Positions 1-6,797 of a stretch of DNA of 33,413 nt are shown here, one piece after another (position 1 is the stretch's first letter; each line of letters starts with the position of its first letter). The DNA is from CAZTVF01 sp964616985. Lineage in GTDB: Bacteria; Planctomycetota; Phycisphaerae; SM23-33. The DNA lies in NCBI GenBank assembly GCA_964616985.1, contig CAZTVF010000053.1:1-33413 (forward strand), written 5' to 3'. The notes beneath the pieces were generated by a model. That model did not search any database, was not told where the DNA came from, and saw nothing but the letters and a program-made list of their open reading frames with translations. A program made the translations under genes and the position numbers.

Positions 1-2
1 GC

Positions 3-48
3 CCGGTGCCGCCGTCGCACCCCCAAACGAGTTTGGGGGTGGCACCGG
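3..48. repeat. Nested inverted repeat (strong hairpin)
   Basis: Two nested perfect inverted repeats are visible. The inner one is ACCCCCAAAC (19-28) and its complement GTTTGGGGGT (31-40) around a 2-nt loop. The outer one is CCGGTGCC (3-10) and GGCACCGG (41-48), with an 8-nt bulge on the left arm only. It lies just beyond the 3' end of the Fur-family gene (minus strand), where it could act as a terminator, but there is no clear T-run, so a dispersed palindromic repeat is equally likely. Confidence 0.6.
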
Positions 49-86
49 TTTGCCCTGTTCGTGGGCGTTCCGTCATTGGGCCTTGG

Positions 87-485
87 TCATTGGTCATTCC
101 CGCCGGGGCGGGCGGGCTTGGAGCAGCGACTGCACAGGCCGTAGAGGATCAACTCGTGGTCTTCGAGGGCGAAGCCCTTGGGCACCAAGTCTTCGAAATG
201 GCCGGGGCAGCCTTCGATGTCGAACACCTGCTCGCACGAGCGGCAGCGGAAGTAGTGGTGGTGGGTCTTGCCGCAGGTCTCGTAGCGGGGCGGCTCGCCG
301 GGGATCTGCATGGCCGTGATCTCGCCCGCGGCGACCATGGCCTTGAGGGTGCGGTAGACGGTGGCGATGCCCAGCCCGGCCGCCCGCGGCGAGGCCCCCT
401 CGAGGATCTCCTGCGGGCTCAGCGGCCTGCCCGCCTGGGCAAACACCTGCCGGATGGCTTGTCGTTGGAGCGTGTCGCGCTGCAT
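87..485 (-). CDS. Fur-family metal-responsive repressor, probably Zur
   Basis: A 132-residue protein of usual Fur-family length. The N-terminal half is a winged helix (residues about 1-70) with the family motif GIATVYRTLK. The C-terminal half carries the His-rich metal signature THHHYFRC followed by C-x2-C (CRSC), and a second C-x2-C (CSRC) near the end; such paired cysteines form the structural zinc site in Fur, Zur and PerR. It is divergent from a zinc-type ABC importer with an AT-rich palindromic region between them, so the inferred role is zinc-dependent repression of that operon and perhaps of itself. Fur or Mur specificity cannot be excluded from sequence alone. The stop codon falls in a short direct repeat of TCATTGG. 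Confidence 0.88.
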   Translation of the reverse strand: MQRDTLQRQAIRQVFAQAGRPLSPQEILEGASPRAAGLGIATVYRTLKAMVAAGEITAMQIPGEPPRYETCGKTHHHYFRCRSCEQVFDIEGCPGHFEDLVPKGFALEDHELILYGLCSRCSKPARPGGNDQ

Positions 486-524
486 GGTCCTCTCCGCCGG
501 ATATCTGCGATTCGCCGTTCCTTA

Positions 525-558
525 TTGATAATGCATTATTATTATCGTACAATGATAA
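525..558 (+). promoter_or_regulatory. znuACB promoter with overlapping Fur/Zur-like operators
   Basis: The znuA side has a near-consensus sigma-70 promoter: TTGATA (525-530), 17-nt spacer, TACAAT (548-553). A perfect 12-bp palindrome ATAATGCATTAT (528-539) overlaps the -35 and spacer. A second inverted repeat, TTATC-N7-GATAA (542-558), overlaps the -10. Both resemble the GATAAT-type half sites of Fur-family operators. The position predicts that a bound repressor blocks transcription of the importer. The minus strand may hold a regulator promoter here too (TTGTAC, 16 nt, TATCAA). Confidence 0.6.
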
Positions 559-624
559 CGGCTTCTCAATAACGATACGGGCGGGGTGCTGGGACTTCAA
601 CATAGAATTGAGCCGGGAGCAGTC

Positions 625-1665
625 ATGAAGCGGATGCTGACAATCGTGCTGGCGGCGGCATTGCTGGCGACGGGCTGCGCGAAGCCCAAGCCGCCGGCCG
701 ACGGCAAGCTGCACATTCTGTGCAGCACGTTCCCGATGTACCTGTTCACGCGCAACGTCACGCAGGGCGCCCAGAACGTGGACGTGCAGGTGATGATCCC
801 CGCGGCGATGGGCTGCCCGCACGACTACAGCCTGACGCCGCAGGATATGCGCATGCTGATCGCCGCCGACGTCTTCGTGGTCAACGGCCTGGGCCTGGAG
901 GAGTTCCTCGACAAGGCCGTGCGGGATAACCCGCAGATTCGCGTGCTGGACTCCTCGGCCGGCGTCGAGGGCCTGCTGAAGTTCACGCCCGAGGAGGGCG
1001 GGGGCGATTCTCACGGCCACGCTCACCACCAGGAGTACAACCCGCACCTGTTCGCCGGCCCGACAATGGCGGCGAAGGTCGCGCAGAACATCGCCCAGCA
1101 GTTGTCGAAGATCGACCCCGCCAACGCCGCGGTCTACAAGGCCAACGCCGACGCCTACGCGGCCGACCTGCAGAATGTGGCGGCGGAGCTTGCGGCGGCG
1201 GTGAGGAATCTTCCCTCGCGGAAGATCGTCACGCAGCACGCGGTGTTCGACTACCTCGCCCGCGACGCCGGGCTGGAGGTGGTGGCCGTCGTCGAGGAAG
1301 AGCCCGGGCAGGAGCCGTCGGCGGCAGAGCGGACCCGCCTGGTGCAGCTGATCAAGAAGAGCGGCGCGGCGGCGCTGTTCACCGAGCCCCAGTACCCCCC
1401 CAGGCTGGGGCAGGAGATCGCCAAGGAAGCGGGCATCCCGGCGGCCTCGCTGGACCCCTCGGCCACGGGTCCCGATGACGCCCCGATGGATTACTACCAG
1501 CGGACGATGCGGGCGAATATTCGGACGATCGTGGAGACACTGCGCGGCCGGCCGATCGGCGGCAGCGCCCGCGTGGGCGGCGTACTGAAAGTGCGGGAAG
1601 ACCGACCGGCGCCGCCGGCCGGCGTTGGGGTGGCACGTGTGAAGGATGGAGCGCCCCATGCCTGA
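625..1665 (+). CDS. znuA: ZnuA-like zinc-binding lipoprotein of an ABC importer
   Basis: A 346-residue solute-binding protein of the cluster A-1 (ZnuA/TroA/PsaA) family that would capture metal outside the cytoplasmic membrane and deliver it to ZnuB. The start at 625 has GGGAG five bases upstream; an upstream in-frame start at 586 would bury the signal peptide. Residues 1-18 are a lipoprotein signal with lipobox LATGC (Cys18). Metal ligands expected for the family are visible as His66 (in CPHDY), His141 (in NPH), His205 (in TQHAVF) and Asp277. A His-rich loop at 130-135 and a His rather than Glu at the third position favour zinc over manganese. About 35 residues after the usual C-terminal helix (from about 310) are low-complexity, rich in Gly, Ala, Pro, Arg, and overlap the start of znuC by 8 bp. 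Confidence 0.9.
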   Translation: MKRMLTIVLAAALLATGCAKPKPPADGKLHILCSTFPMYLFTRNVTQGAQNVDVQVMIPAAMGCPHDYSLTPQDMRMLIAADVFVVNGLGLEEFLDKAVRDNPQIRVLDSSAGVEGLLKFTPEEGGGDSHGHAHHQEYNPHLFAGPTMAAKVAQNIAQQLSKIDPANAAVYKANADAYAADLQNVAAELAAAVRNLPSRKIVTQHAVFDYLARDAGLEVVAVVEEEPGQEPSAAERTRLVQLIKKSGAAALFTEPQYPPRLGQEIAKEAGIPAASLDPSATGPDDAPMDYYQRTMRANIRTIVETLRGRPIGGSARVGGVLKVREDRPAPPAGVGVARVKDGAPHA

Positions 1666-2449
1666 TCCGTCCAAACCCGCGGTGACCTTCATGGACGTCT
1701 CGGTGCACATGGCATCGGTGCCGATCCTGGAGTCGGTGAACGCGACGGTGCCGCAGGGCAGCGCCACGGCCATCATCGGTCCCAACGGCGCGGGCAAGAC
1801 GACGCTGCTGCTGGCGCTGCTGGGGCAGGTGCCTTACCGGGGGCGGATCGAGATCTGCTCCGGCAACGGCAAGCCCGCCAGGCTGGGCTACGTGCCCCAG
1901 AGGCTGGACTTCGACCGCGGCATGCCGCTGACGGTGATGGAGATGATGCTGATGGGGCGACAGAAGCGCCCCCTGTGGCTGGGGCGTTCCGCCGTCTGCA
2001 AGGCCGCGGCGATGGAGATGCTGGCGGCCGTCAACGCCGACGCCTTGTGCGAGCGGCGGCTGGGGGCGCTGTCGGGCGGGGAGTTGCAGCGCGTGCTGCT
2101 GGCGCTGGCGCTGCAGCAGGACCCGCAGGTGCTGATCCTGGACGAGCCGGCCGCGGGCGTGGACATCGCGGGGGAGAACCTGCTGTGCGAGCTGCTGGAG
2201 CGGCTGCAGCGCCAGCGGGGATTCACGCAGGTGATGGTGACGCACGACCTGTCGCTGGTGACGGCGCACGCGACGCACGTCATCTGCCTCAACCGGCGGG
2301 TGACGGGGCAGGGGCCCGTGCAGACGGCCCTGAACGACGAGGTGCTGGCCAGCACGTTCGGCATTCACCTGGGGTTCACGAACATGGAATCGTTCCGTCG
2401 CGGCGGCGCGCCCCACGGAGAATCGTGCAAGGACCACAAGCATGGTTGA
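1658..2449 (+). CDS. znuC: ZnuC-like ABC transporter ATPase
   Basis: The cytoplasmic ATPase of the metal importer, 263 residues. Visible motifs are Walker A GPNGAGKTT (41-49), signature LSGGE (138-142), Walker B VLILDE (about 158-163) and the switch histidine in VTHD (about 196). The start at 1658 is chosen because GGAG lies six bases upstream; the ATG at 1646 has no room for a ribosome binding site. The gene overlaps znuA by 8 bp and znuB by 8 bp, so the three are almost certainly translationally coupled. Family members also serve manganese and iron, so the substrate rests on ZnuA and the regulator. Confidence 0.92.
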   Translation: MPDPSKPAVTFMDVSVHMASVPILESVNATVPQGSATAIIGPNGAGKTTLLLALLGQVPYRGRIEICSGNGKPARLGYVPQRLDFDRGMPLTVMEMMLMGRQKRPLWLGRSAVCKAAAMEMLAAVNADALCERRLGALSGGELQRVLLALALQQDPQVLILDEPAAGVDIAGENLLCELLERLQRQRGFTQVMVTHDLSLVTAHATHVICLNRRVTGQGPVQTALNDEVLASTFGIHLGFTNMESFRRGGAPHGESCKDHKHG

Positions 2450-3308
2450 CCTGAACTGGCTGCTGGACCTTGTCGCGGGCCTGCTGCCGCTGGAGTGCAT
2501 GCAGCCTCGCTTCATGCAGGTGGCGATGGTCGCCCTGGTGCTGCTGGCGCCGATGTGCGCGGCCATGGGCGTGCAGGTGGTCAACTTCCGCATGGCGTTC
2601 TTCTCCGACGCGATCAGCCACTCCGCCTTCGCGGGCGTGGCCATCGGCCTGCTGGCCGGCGTGAACGTGCATTGGGCGATGGCGGGTCTTGCCGTCGCCA
2701 TCGGCCTGGGCATCATGGCCGTGGGGCGGCGGACGAGGCTGTCCATCGACACGGTCATCGGGGTGTTCTTCTCGGCCGTCGTGGCGTTCGGCCTGGCCGT
2801 CATCAGCCGCGACCGCGGCATGGCCCGCGACACGCAGCGGTTTCTCTTCGGCGACATCCTCACGATCGACCAGGGGGACCTGCTGTGGCTGGGGGCGCTG
2901 TTCGTGGCGCTGATGGTGTTCCAGGCGGTGGCGTACAACCGGCTGCTGTACGTGGGGCTGTCGGGGCCGCTGGCGTCGGCGCACCGCGTGTCGGTGCGGG
3001 CGTACCAGTACATCTTCGCGGCGCTGCTGTCGCTGGTGGTGATCTTCTCGGTGTGGGTCGTGGGGGTGCTGCTGGTGACGGCGATGCTGATCGTGCCGGC
3101 GGCGGCCGCCCGCAACTTCGCCCGCTCGGCGGCCAGCATGTTCTGGTGGGCCGTCGTGGTGGGGTTGACGTCGGCGGTGGCCGGGCTGCTGGTGTCGGCC
3201 CAGCCGTGGCCCAACACCGCCACGGGCGCCACCATCGTGCTGTGCGCGTCGGCGTGGTTCGTGCTGAGCACGATCATCGCCATCGTTCGCGGCCGGCCGG
3301 TGCGGTGA
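2442..3308 (+). CDS. znuB: ZnuB-like ABC transporter permease
   Basis: A 288-residue, highly hydrophobic integral membrane protein of the ABC-3 family (ZnuB/MntB/TroC), with about eight predicted transmembrane helices. The stretch FFSDAISHSAFAGVAIG (about residues 53-69) matches the conserved region of ABC-3 permeases that contacts the ATPase. AAGGA lies about nine bases before the ATG. It is the last gene of the importer operon; the next gene has its own promoter 14 bp downstream of the stop codon. Confidence 0.92.
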   Translation: MVDLNWLLDLVAGLLPLECMQPRFMQVAMVALVLLAPMCAAMGVQVVNFRMAFFSDAISHSAFAGVAIGLLAGVNVHWAMAGLAVAIGLGIMAVGRRTRLSIDTVIGVFFSAVVAFGLAVISRDRGMARDTQRFLFGDILTIDQGDLLWLGALFVALMVFQAVAYNRLLYVGLSGPLASAHRVSVRAYQYIFAALLSLVVIFSVWVVGVLLVTAMLIVPAAAARNFARSAASMFWWAVVVGLTSAVAGLLVSAQPWPNTATGATIVLCASAWFVLSTIIAIVRGRPVR

Positions 3309-3321
3309 GGGGCCGATTGGT

Positions 3322-3350
3322 TTGATCGCGGGCGTCGATCCGAGTACAAT
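3322..3350 (+). promoter_or_regulatory. Sigma-70-like promoter of the HAD hydrolase gene
   Basis: TTGATC (3322-3327), 17-nt spacer, TACAAT (3345-3350). The expected transcription start (about 3357) lies between two in-frame ATGs at 3353 and 3362, which makes the mRNA nearly leaderless and points to 3362 as the usable start. Confidence 0.6.
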
Positions 3351-3361
3351 GCATGCGTCGT

Positions 3362-4102
3362 ATGAACCCACGAGTTTCCGGCATCCTGTTAGACCTCGGC
3401 GAAACCATCCTGCACTTCGGCCGAGTGGACATCCCCCAACTCTTCGAGGAGGGGTCCAGGCTTGCTTACGCCTACCTGAAGGACCTGGGCGTGGACTTGC
3501 CGGAATTCATGAAGTACCACCGCCGCAAGCTCCGCGCGATCCGCTGGAGCTACTTCAAGAGCCGCATCACCGGGCGGGAGTTCAACGCGCTGGACATCCT
3601 CGACCGCCTCAACCGCGGGATCGGCATCACGCTGACGCCCGAGCAGACGATCGAGGTGGCCGCCCGCTGGTACGAACCGCTGGGCCGATGCGCGAAGGTG
3701 GAAGAGGAGTCGATCGCCACGCTGGAAGCATTGAACCGCAGCGGCGTGAAGCTGGGCGTGATCTCCAACACGTTCATCCCCGCCCAGGTGCTCGACCGCC
3801 ACCTGCAGCGCGAGGGCCTGCTGGATCTGCTGCCGTACCGCGTGTACTCCTGCCAGATCGGGTACCGCAAGCCGCACCCGCGGATCTTTCAGACGGCCCT
3901 GGAACTGGCTGGGCTCGAGGCGGCGGGCACGGTCTTCGTCGGCGATTCGCCCTCGGCCGACGTCCGCGGCGCGCGGCGGATGGGCATGATCTCGGTGCTG
4001 AAGGACCCGCTGGGCAAACACGCGCGGTCGAAGCACCGGCCCGATCACCGCATCGTCCACCTGCATGAACTGCCCGAGATCGTCGCGAAATACAATCGCT
4101 GA
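3362..4102 (+). CDS. HAD-superfamily hydrolase
   Basis: A 246-residue cytoplasmic phosphatase-like protein of the HAD superfamily with a helical cap (about residues 20-105). Motif I is LLDLGET: the nucleophile Asp is present but the second Asp (the usual acid/base, two residues later) is Gly. Motif II is the Ser in VISNT, motif III the Lys in GYRKPHP, and motif IV is VFVGDSPSADV. This layout is that of the HAD-IA/haloacid-dehalogenase-like group; the substrate is unknown. No Shine-Dalgarno sequence is seen and the promoter lies against the start, so translation is probably leaderless. The missing acid/base Asp is found in some natural HAD members and need not mean inactivity. Confidence 0.85.
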   Translation: MNPRVSGILLDLGETILHFGRVDIPQLFEEGSRLAYAYLKDLGVDLPEFMKYHRRKLRAIRWSYFKSRITGREFNALDILDRLNRGIGITLTPEQTIEVAARWYEPLGRCAKVEEESIATLEALNRSGVKLGVISNTFIPAQVLDRHLQREGLLDLLPYRVYSCQIGYRKPHPRIFQTALELAGLEAAGTVFVGDSPSADVRGARRMGMISVLKDPLGKHARSKHRPDHRIVHLHELPEIVAKYNR

Positions 4103-4160
4103 GACTCTGACTCGAGCCTGACTTGGTTCCGCCGTCCCTCCCTTTGAACCAATACCGCCA

Positions 4161-4190
4161 GCGACATTTCCCGCCGGCCCGTGTTACAAT
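4161..4190 (+). promoter_or_regulatory. Putative promoter of the activase gene
   Basis: GCGACA (4161-4166), 18-nt spacer, TACAAT (4185-4190). The -35 matches four of six consensus bases. The leader to the ATG at 4221 would be about 25 nt and contains AGGA seven bases before the start. Confidence 0.45.
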
Positions 4191-4220
4191 GACGGACCTT
4201 CTTTTGTCACAGGAAACACA

Positions 4221-5126
4221 ATGACAGGCCGTATCTTCGATATACAGAAGTTCTCGATCCATGACGGGCCGGGCATTCGTACCACGGTGTTCCTCAAGGG
4301 CTGTCCCCTGCGCTGCCAGTGGTGCCACAACCCCGAAGGCATCGCGACGGCGCCGGTGCTGTCGTTCATGCCCGAGAAGTGCATAGGCTGCGGCTACTGC
4401 TTCCGCAACTGCCCCCAGCACGGCCATGTGATGAACGGCGACCGCCACGAGCTCACGCGAGACAAGTGCACGGCCTGCGGCAAGTGCACCGAGCAGTGCT
4501 ACGCCGGGGCCTTGGAACTCATTGGCCGCCAGACTACCGTGGAGGAGGTCCTCCGCGAGGTGCTGGCCGACAAGCCTTTTTATGAGACATCGGGCGGGGG
4601 CATGACGCTCTCGGGCGGCGAGCCGTTCGGCCAGCCGGCCTTCACGCTGGAACTGCTTCAGGCGGCCAAGGCGGCGGGGCTGCATTGCTGCGTCGAGACC
4701 TGCGGCATGGCCGACTGGGCCCACATCGAGCACGCGCTGCCGCACGTGGACATGTGGCTGTACGACGTGAAGGATACGGACAACGCCAGGCACATCCAGT
4801 TCACCGGCGTGCCCAACGCCATCCCGCTGGCGAACCTCAAGCGGCTGTACGCGGCCGGGGCGAAGATCCTGCTCCGCCTGCCGCTGGTGCCGGGCTACAA
4901 CGACCGCATGGACAATTTCCGCGGCGTGTCGCAACTGGCCAAGACGATGCCCGACCTCCTGGGCGTGGAACTCATGCCCTATCACCGCCTGGGCACCAGC
5001 AAGCTGCAGCGCCTGGGCCTGCCGCAGCGGCTGGACGTGCCCGCGGCAGACAACGCCACCGTCTGCACCTGGATCGATTCCCTCGCCTCCCTCGGCGTGA
5101 CGGTCATCAATACCCGCCCCGTCTGA
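4221..5126 (+). CDS. Glycyl-radical enzyme activating protein (radical SAM)
   Basis: A 301-residue radical SAM activase of the PflA family that would generate the glycyl radical on a partner enzyme using S-adenosylmethionine. The N-terminus shows FSIHDGPGIRTTVFLKGCP and the radical SAM cluster motif C-x3-C-x2-C (CPLRCQWC). A ferredoxin-like insert with two further four-cysteine motifs follows (CIGCGYCFRNC and CTACGKCTEQC, about residues 54-95). This is the longer class of activase, used by enzymes such as glycerol dehydratase, choline lyase and benzylsuccinate synthase, rather than PflA itself. TLSGGEP is the conserved SAM-binding stretch. No glycyl radical enzyme gene is adjacent or elsewhere in the window, so the partner is unknown. 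It implies some anaerobic metabolism. Confidence 0.9.
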   Translation: MTGRIFDIQKFSIHDGPGIRTTVFLKGCPLRCQWCHNPEGIATAPVLSFMPEKCIGCGYCFRNCPQHGHVMNGDRHELTRDKCTACGKCTEQCYAGALELIGRQTTVEEVLREVLADKPFYETSGGGMTLSGGEPFGQPAFTLELLQAAKAAGLHCCVETCGMADWAHIEHALPHVDMWLYDVKDTDNARHIQFTGVPNAIPLANLKRLYAAGAKILLRLPLVPGYNDRMDNFRGVSQLAKTMPDLLGVELMPYHRLGTSKLQRLGLPQRLDVPAADNATVCTWIDSLASLGVTVINTRPV

Positions 5127-5317
5127 GGCCTGCACCGAGGAAAAAGGACGAGCGACGCGCGGGGCGAAGGTTCGTGTTTCCGAGCCTTCCACGGCCATCG
5201 CTACCAAAGCCGACCCCCGCTTGCGTCGATAACACCCCAAGAGGCGAATCGAGGATCGTGCGTCTGCATCCCCGCTTACTGGAGCTTTGTTTGTCGACCA
5301 CAGCAGCATCGCAATCA

Positions 5318-6040
5318 ATGTCGGCCGGCATGGATTTTGGCATCCTGGGACGGCCTTTCATCGCGCCCGTGGCGGACGAGGCCCCGATGTCGCTCGCGCA
5401 GCTGGTGCCGACGGCGATGAGCCTGGCCGATCACCTGGTGTCGGCGGCGACGGCGGGCCTGGGAGGCGATTGCGTCGCCTGCCGCAAGGGGTGTTCGGCC
5501 TGCTGCAACTACATCGTCTCGCTCAGCGCGCCCGAGGCGCTGTTCCTGTGGGAGCACCTGGGGCGCCTGTCGTCGGTTCGGCGAAAGGCCATCTATGAGC
5601 GGTACCTGCAGGCGGCGACAACGCTGCTGGCGCGGCGGCCGCCGATGGAGAGTGAAGTCGCATCCCCGGCCGTCCTCTCGCACTGGTACGCGGACCTGCA
5701 GATTACCTGCCCGTTCCTGGAGGGCGGCGCATGCTCCATCTACCCGATCCGCCCGCTGGTCTGCCGCGAGCACATCAGTCGCTCGGCGGCATCGTGCAAG
5801 ATCGATGAGGCGCCCGAGGTTGCCAGCGGCGACGTCGGCCGCCTGCCCTTCAGCCTGGCCGAGGCGATGTCGCGGCTGTCGTCGGAGATCGAGCCATCGT
5901 GGCCGGCGGCCATCGCGCTGCCCGTCGCCTTGATCTGGGCAAGCGACCCGGCCGTCCATCATCACCAGTCGCGGCGCAGTGCCGGTTCGCTGCTCGCCCG
6001 CCTGGCTGCGCTGGCCCAGCAAGAGGCCCAAGCGGCGTGA
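5318..6040 (+). CDS. YkgJ-family cysteine-cluster protein
   Basis: A 240-residue protein with the cysteine pattern of the YkgJ (CxxCxxCC) family: CVACRKGCSACC at about residues 52-63, then CPFLEGGACSIYPIRPLVCR at about 131-150. Such proteins are thought to bind a metal or Fe-S cluster; no reaction is established. The start is uncertain. ATG 5318 has no ribosome binding site, whereas the in-frame TTG at 5291 has GGAG six bases upstream and would add nine residues. The gene is 190 bp after the activase on the same strand and could be co-transcribed; both bind metal clusters by their motifs, but a joint function is not shown. Confidence 0.8.
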   Translation: MSAGMDFGILGRPFIAPVADEAPMSLAQLVPTAMSLADHLVSAATAGLGGDCVACRKGCSACCNYIVSLSAPEALFLWEHLGRLSSVRRKAIYERYLQAATTLLARRPPMESEVASPAVLSHWYADLQITCPFLEGGACSIYPIRPLVCREHISRSAASCKIDEAPEVASGDVGRLPFSLAEAMSRLSSEIEPSWPAAIALPVALIWASDPAVHHHQSRRSAGSLLARLAALAQQEAQAA

Positions 6041-6057
6041 CGACGCAATGCCGTCGG

Positions 6058-6369
6058 TCAGGAGGCGTCCTTGAATTGCCGGATCGAGATGTCGCCGCCA
6101 GGCATGTGGACCAGGATTTCGAGTTTGCCGCCCAGGGCTTCCACCAATCTGCGAAGGGTGCTGATCTGCATGTCATCCTGGTTTTCCAGCTTCGACAGGG
6201 TCGGCTGTGTGACCCCCAGCACGGCGGCAACCTCTTCTTGTGTCAGGCCCGCCAGCTTGCGGAGCTCAACCAGCAGCATCTCCGACATCATCTCCCTGGC
6301 TTTGGCCTGGGCGCGGGCGCGCGACTCCGGGGACATCTTTGCTTCCAGTTCTTTGAAATTGCGTGCCAT
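6058..6369 (-). CDS. XRE-family antitoxin (HigA-like)
   Basis: A 103-residue protein with a helix-turn-helix of the Cro/C1 type at about residues 38-92 (GLTQEEVAAVLGVTQPTLSKLE). It would neutralise the toxin encoded just upstream and repress the shared promoter. The start overlaps the toxin stop by one base (TGATG), so translation is coupled. Toxin-first order is typical of higBA systems. The N-terminal 35 residues are helical and charged, probably for toxin contact. Confidence 0.88.
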   Translation of the reverse strand: MARNFKELEAKMSPESRARAQAKAREMMSEMLLVELRKLAGLTQEEVAAVLGVTQPTLSKLENQDDMQISTLRRLVEALGGKLEILVHMPGGDISIRQFKDAS

Positions 6370-6725
6370 CAGATCAAGCCTTTCTTTCGAAGGTCTTCCA
6401 GGTGCCTATCGTAGAGGTCGTCCGCCAGCGGGATCATCCGATCATAGAACCGGTTGTCGCCGGTCTTGTCGCCGCCGATCAACAGAATCGCATGTCGTCG
6501 CGGGTCCAAAGCAAACAGCGTCCGCAAGGGGTGGCCGTGGCTCTGCGTCCGCAACTCCTTCATGTTCGGGTGACGCGAACCCTTTACGGTGTCCGCGTGC
6601 GGCCGTCGCAAGAGGGGGCCCATCTCCCGAAGAAGATAGATGCTGCCCGTCAGCGATTCCTTGTCCCGCTCGCTGAGCGTTTGCCACCACTGATCGAATT
6701 CATCAGTGAATTCAACTTCCCACAT
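6369..6725 (-). CDS. RelE/HigB-family toxin
   Basis: A 118-residue protein of the Gp49-like/HigB group of the RelE superfamily, predicted to be an mRNA interferase acting at the ribosome. Recognisable segments are KELRTQSHG, RTLFALDPRRHAILLIGGDKTG and the C-terminal DDLYDRHLEDLRKKG. The start codon lies 7 bases after the -10 box, so the transcript would begin at or next to the ATG and no ribosome binding site is seen. The gene is complete with no frameshift, so the pair looks functional. Confidence 0.88.
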   Translation of the reverse strand: MWEVEFTDEFDQWWQTLSERDKESLTGSIYLLREMGPLLRRPHADTVKGSRHPNMKELRTQSHGHPLRTLFALDPRRHAILLIGGDKTGDNRFYDRMIPLADDLYDRHLEDLRKKGLI

Positions 6726-6732
6726 GGCTCGT

Positions 6733-6760
6733 ATTATAGCCCAAAAGCAATAGTCGTCAA
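6733..6760 (-). promoter_or_regulatory. Promoter of the toxin-antitoxin operon
   Basis: On the minus strand: TTGACG (6755-6760), 16-nt spacer, perfect TATAAT (6733-6738). This is the best-matching promoter in the window. The ATG at 6725 is 7 bases past the -10, giving an essentially leaderless toxin mRNA. Confidence 0.75.
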
Positions 6761-6797
6761 AGGCTATATTAGGCCGACATGGCTGGTGTGTCGGTCT

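Noticed and set aside
94..1797. A 567-codon open frame on the minus strand across fur and znuA
   Set aside because: It is antisense to znuA, rich in Arg/His/Pro/Gly as expected of a GC-rich shadow frame, and has no domain or ribosome binding site.
1379..3349. A 656-codon minus-strand frame opposite znuCB
   Set aside because: Antisense shadow of two well-defined genes; low-complexity composition.
5127..5317. A gene between the activase and the YkgJ-like gene
   Set aside because: No start with a ribosome binding site or convincing reading frame other than the possible TTG start of the YkgJ-like gene.
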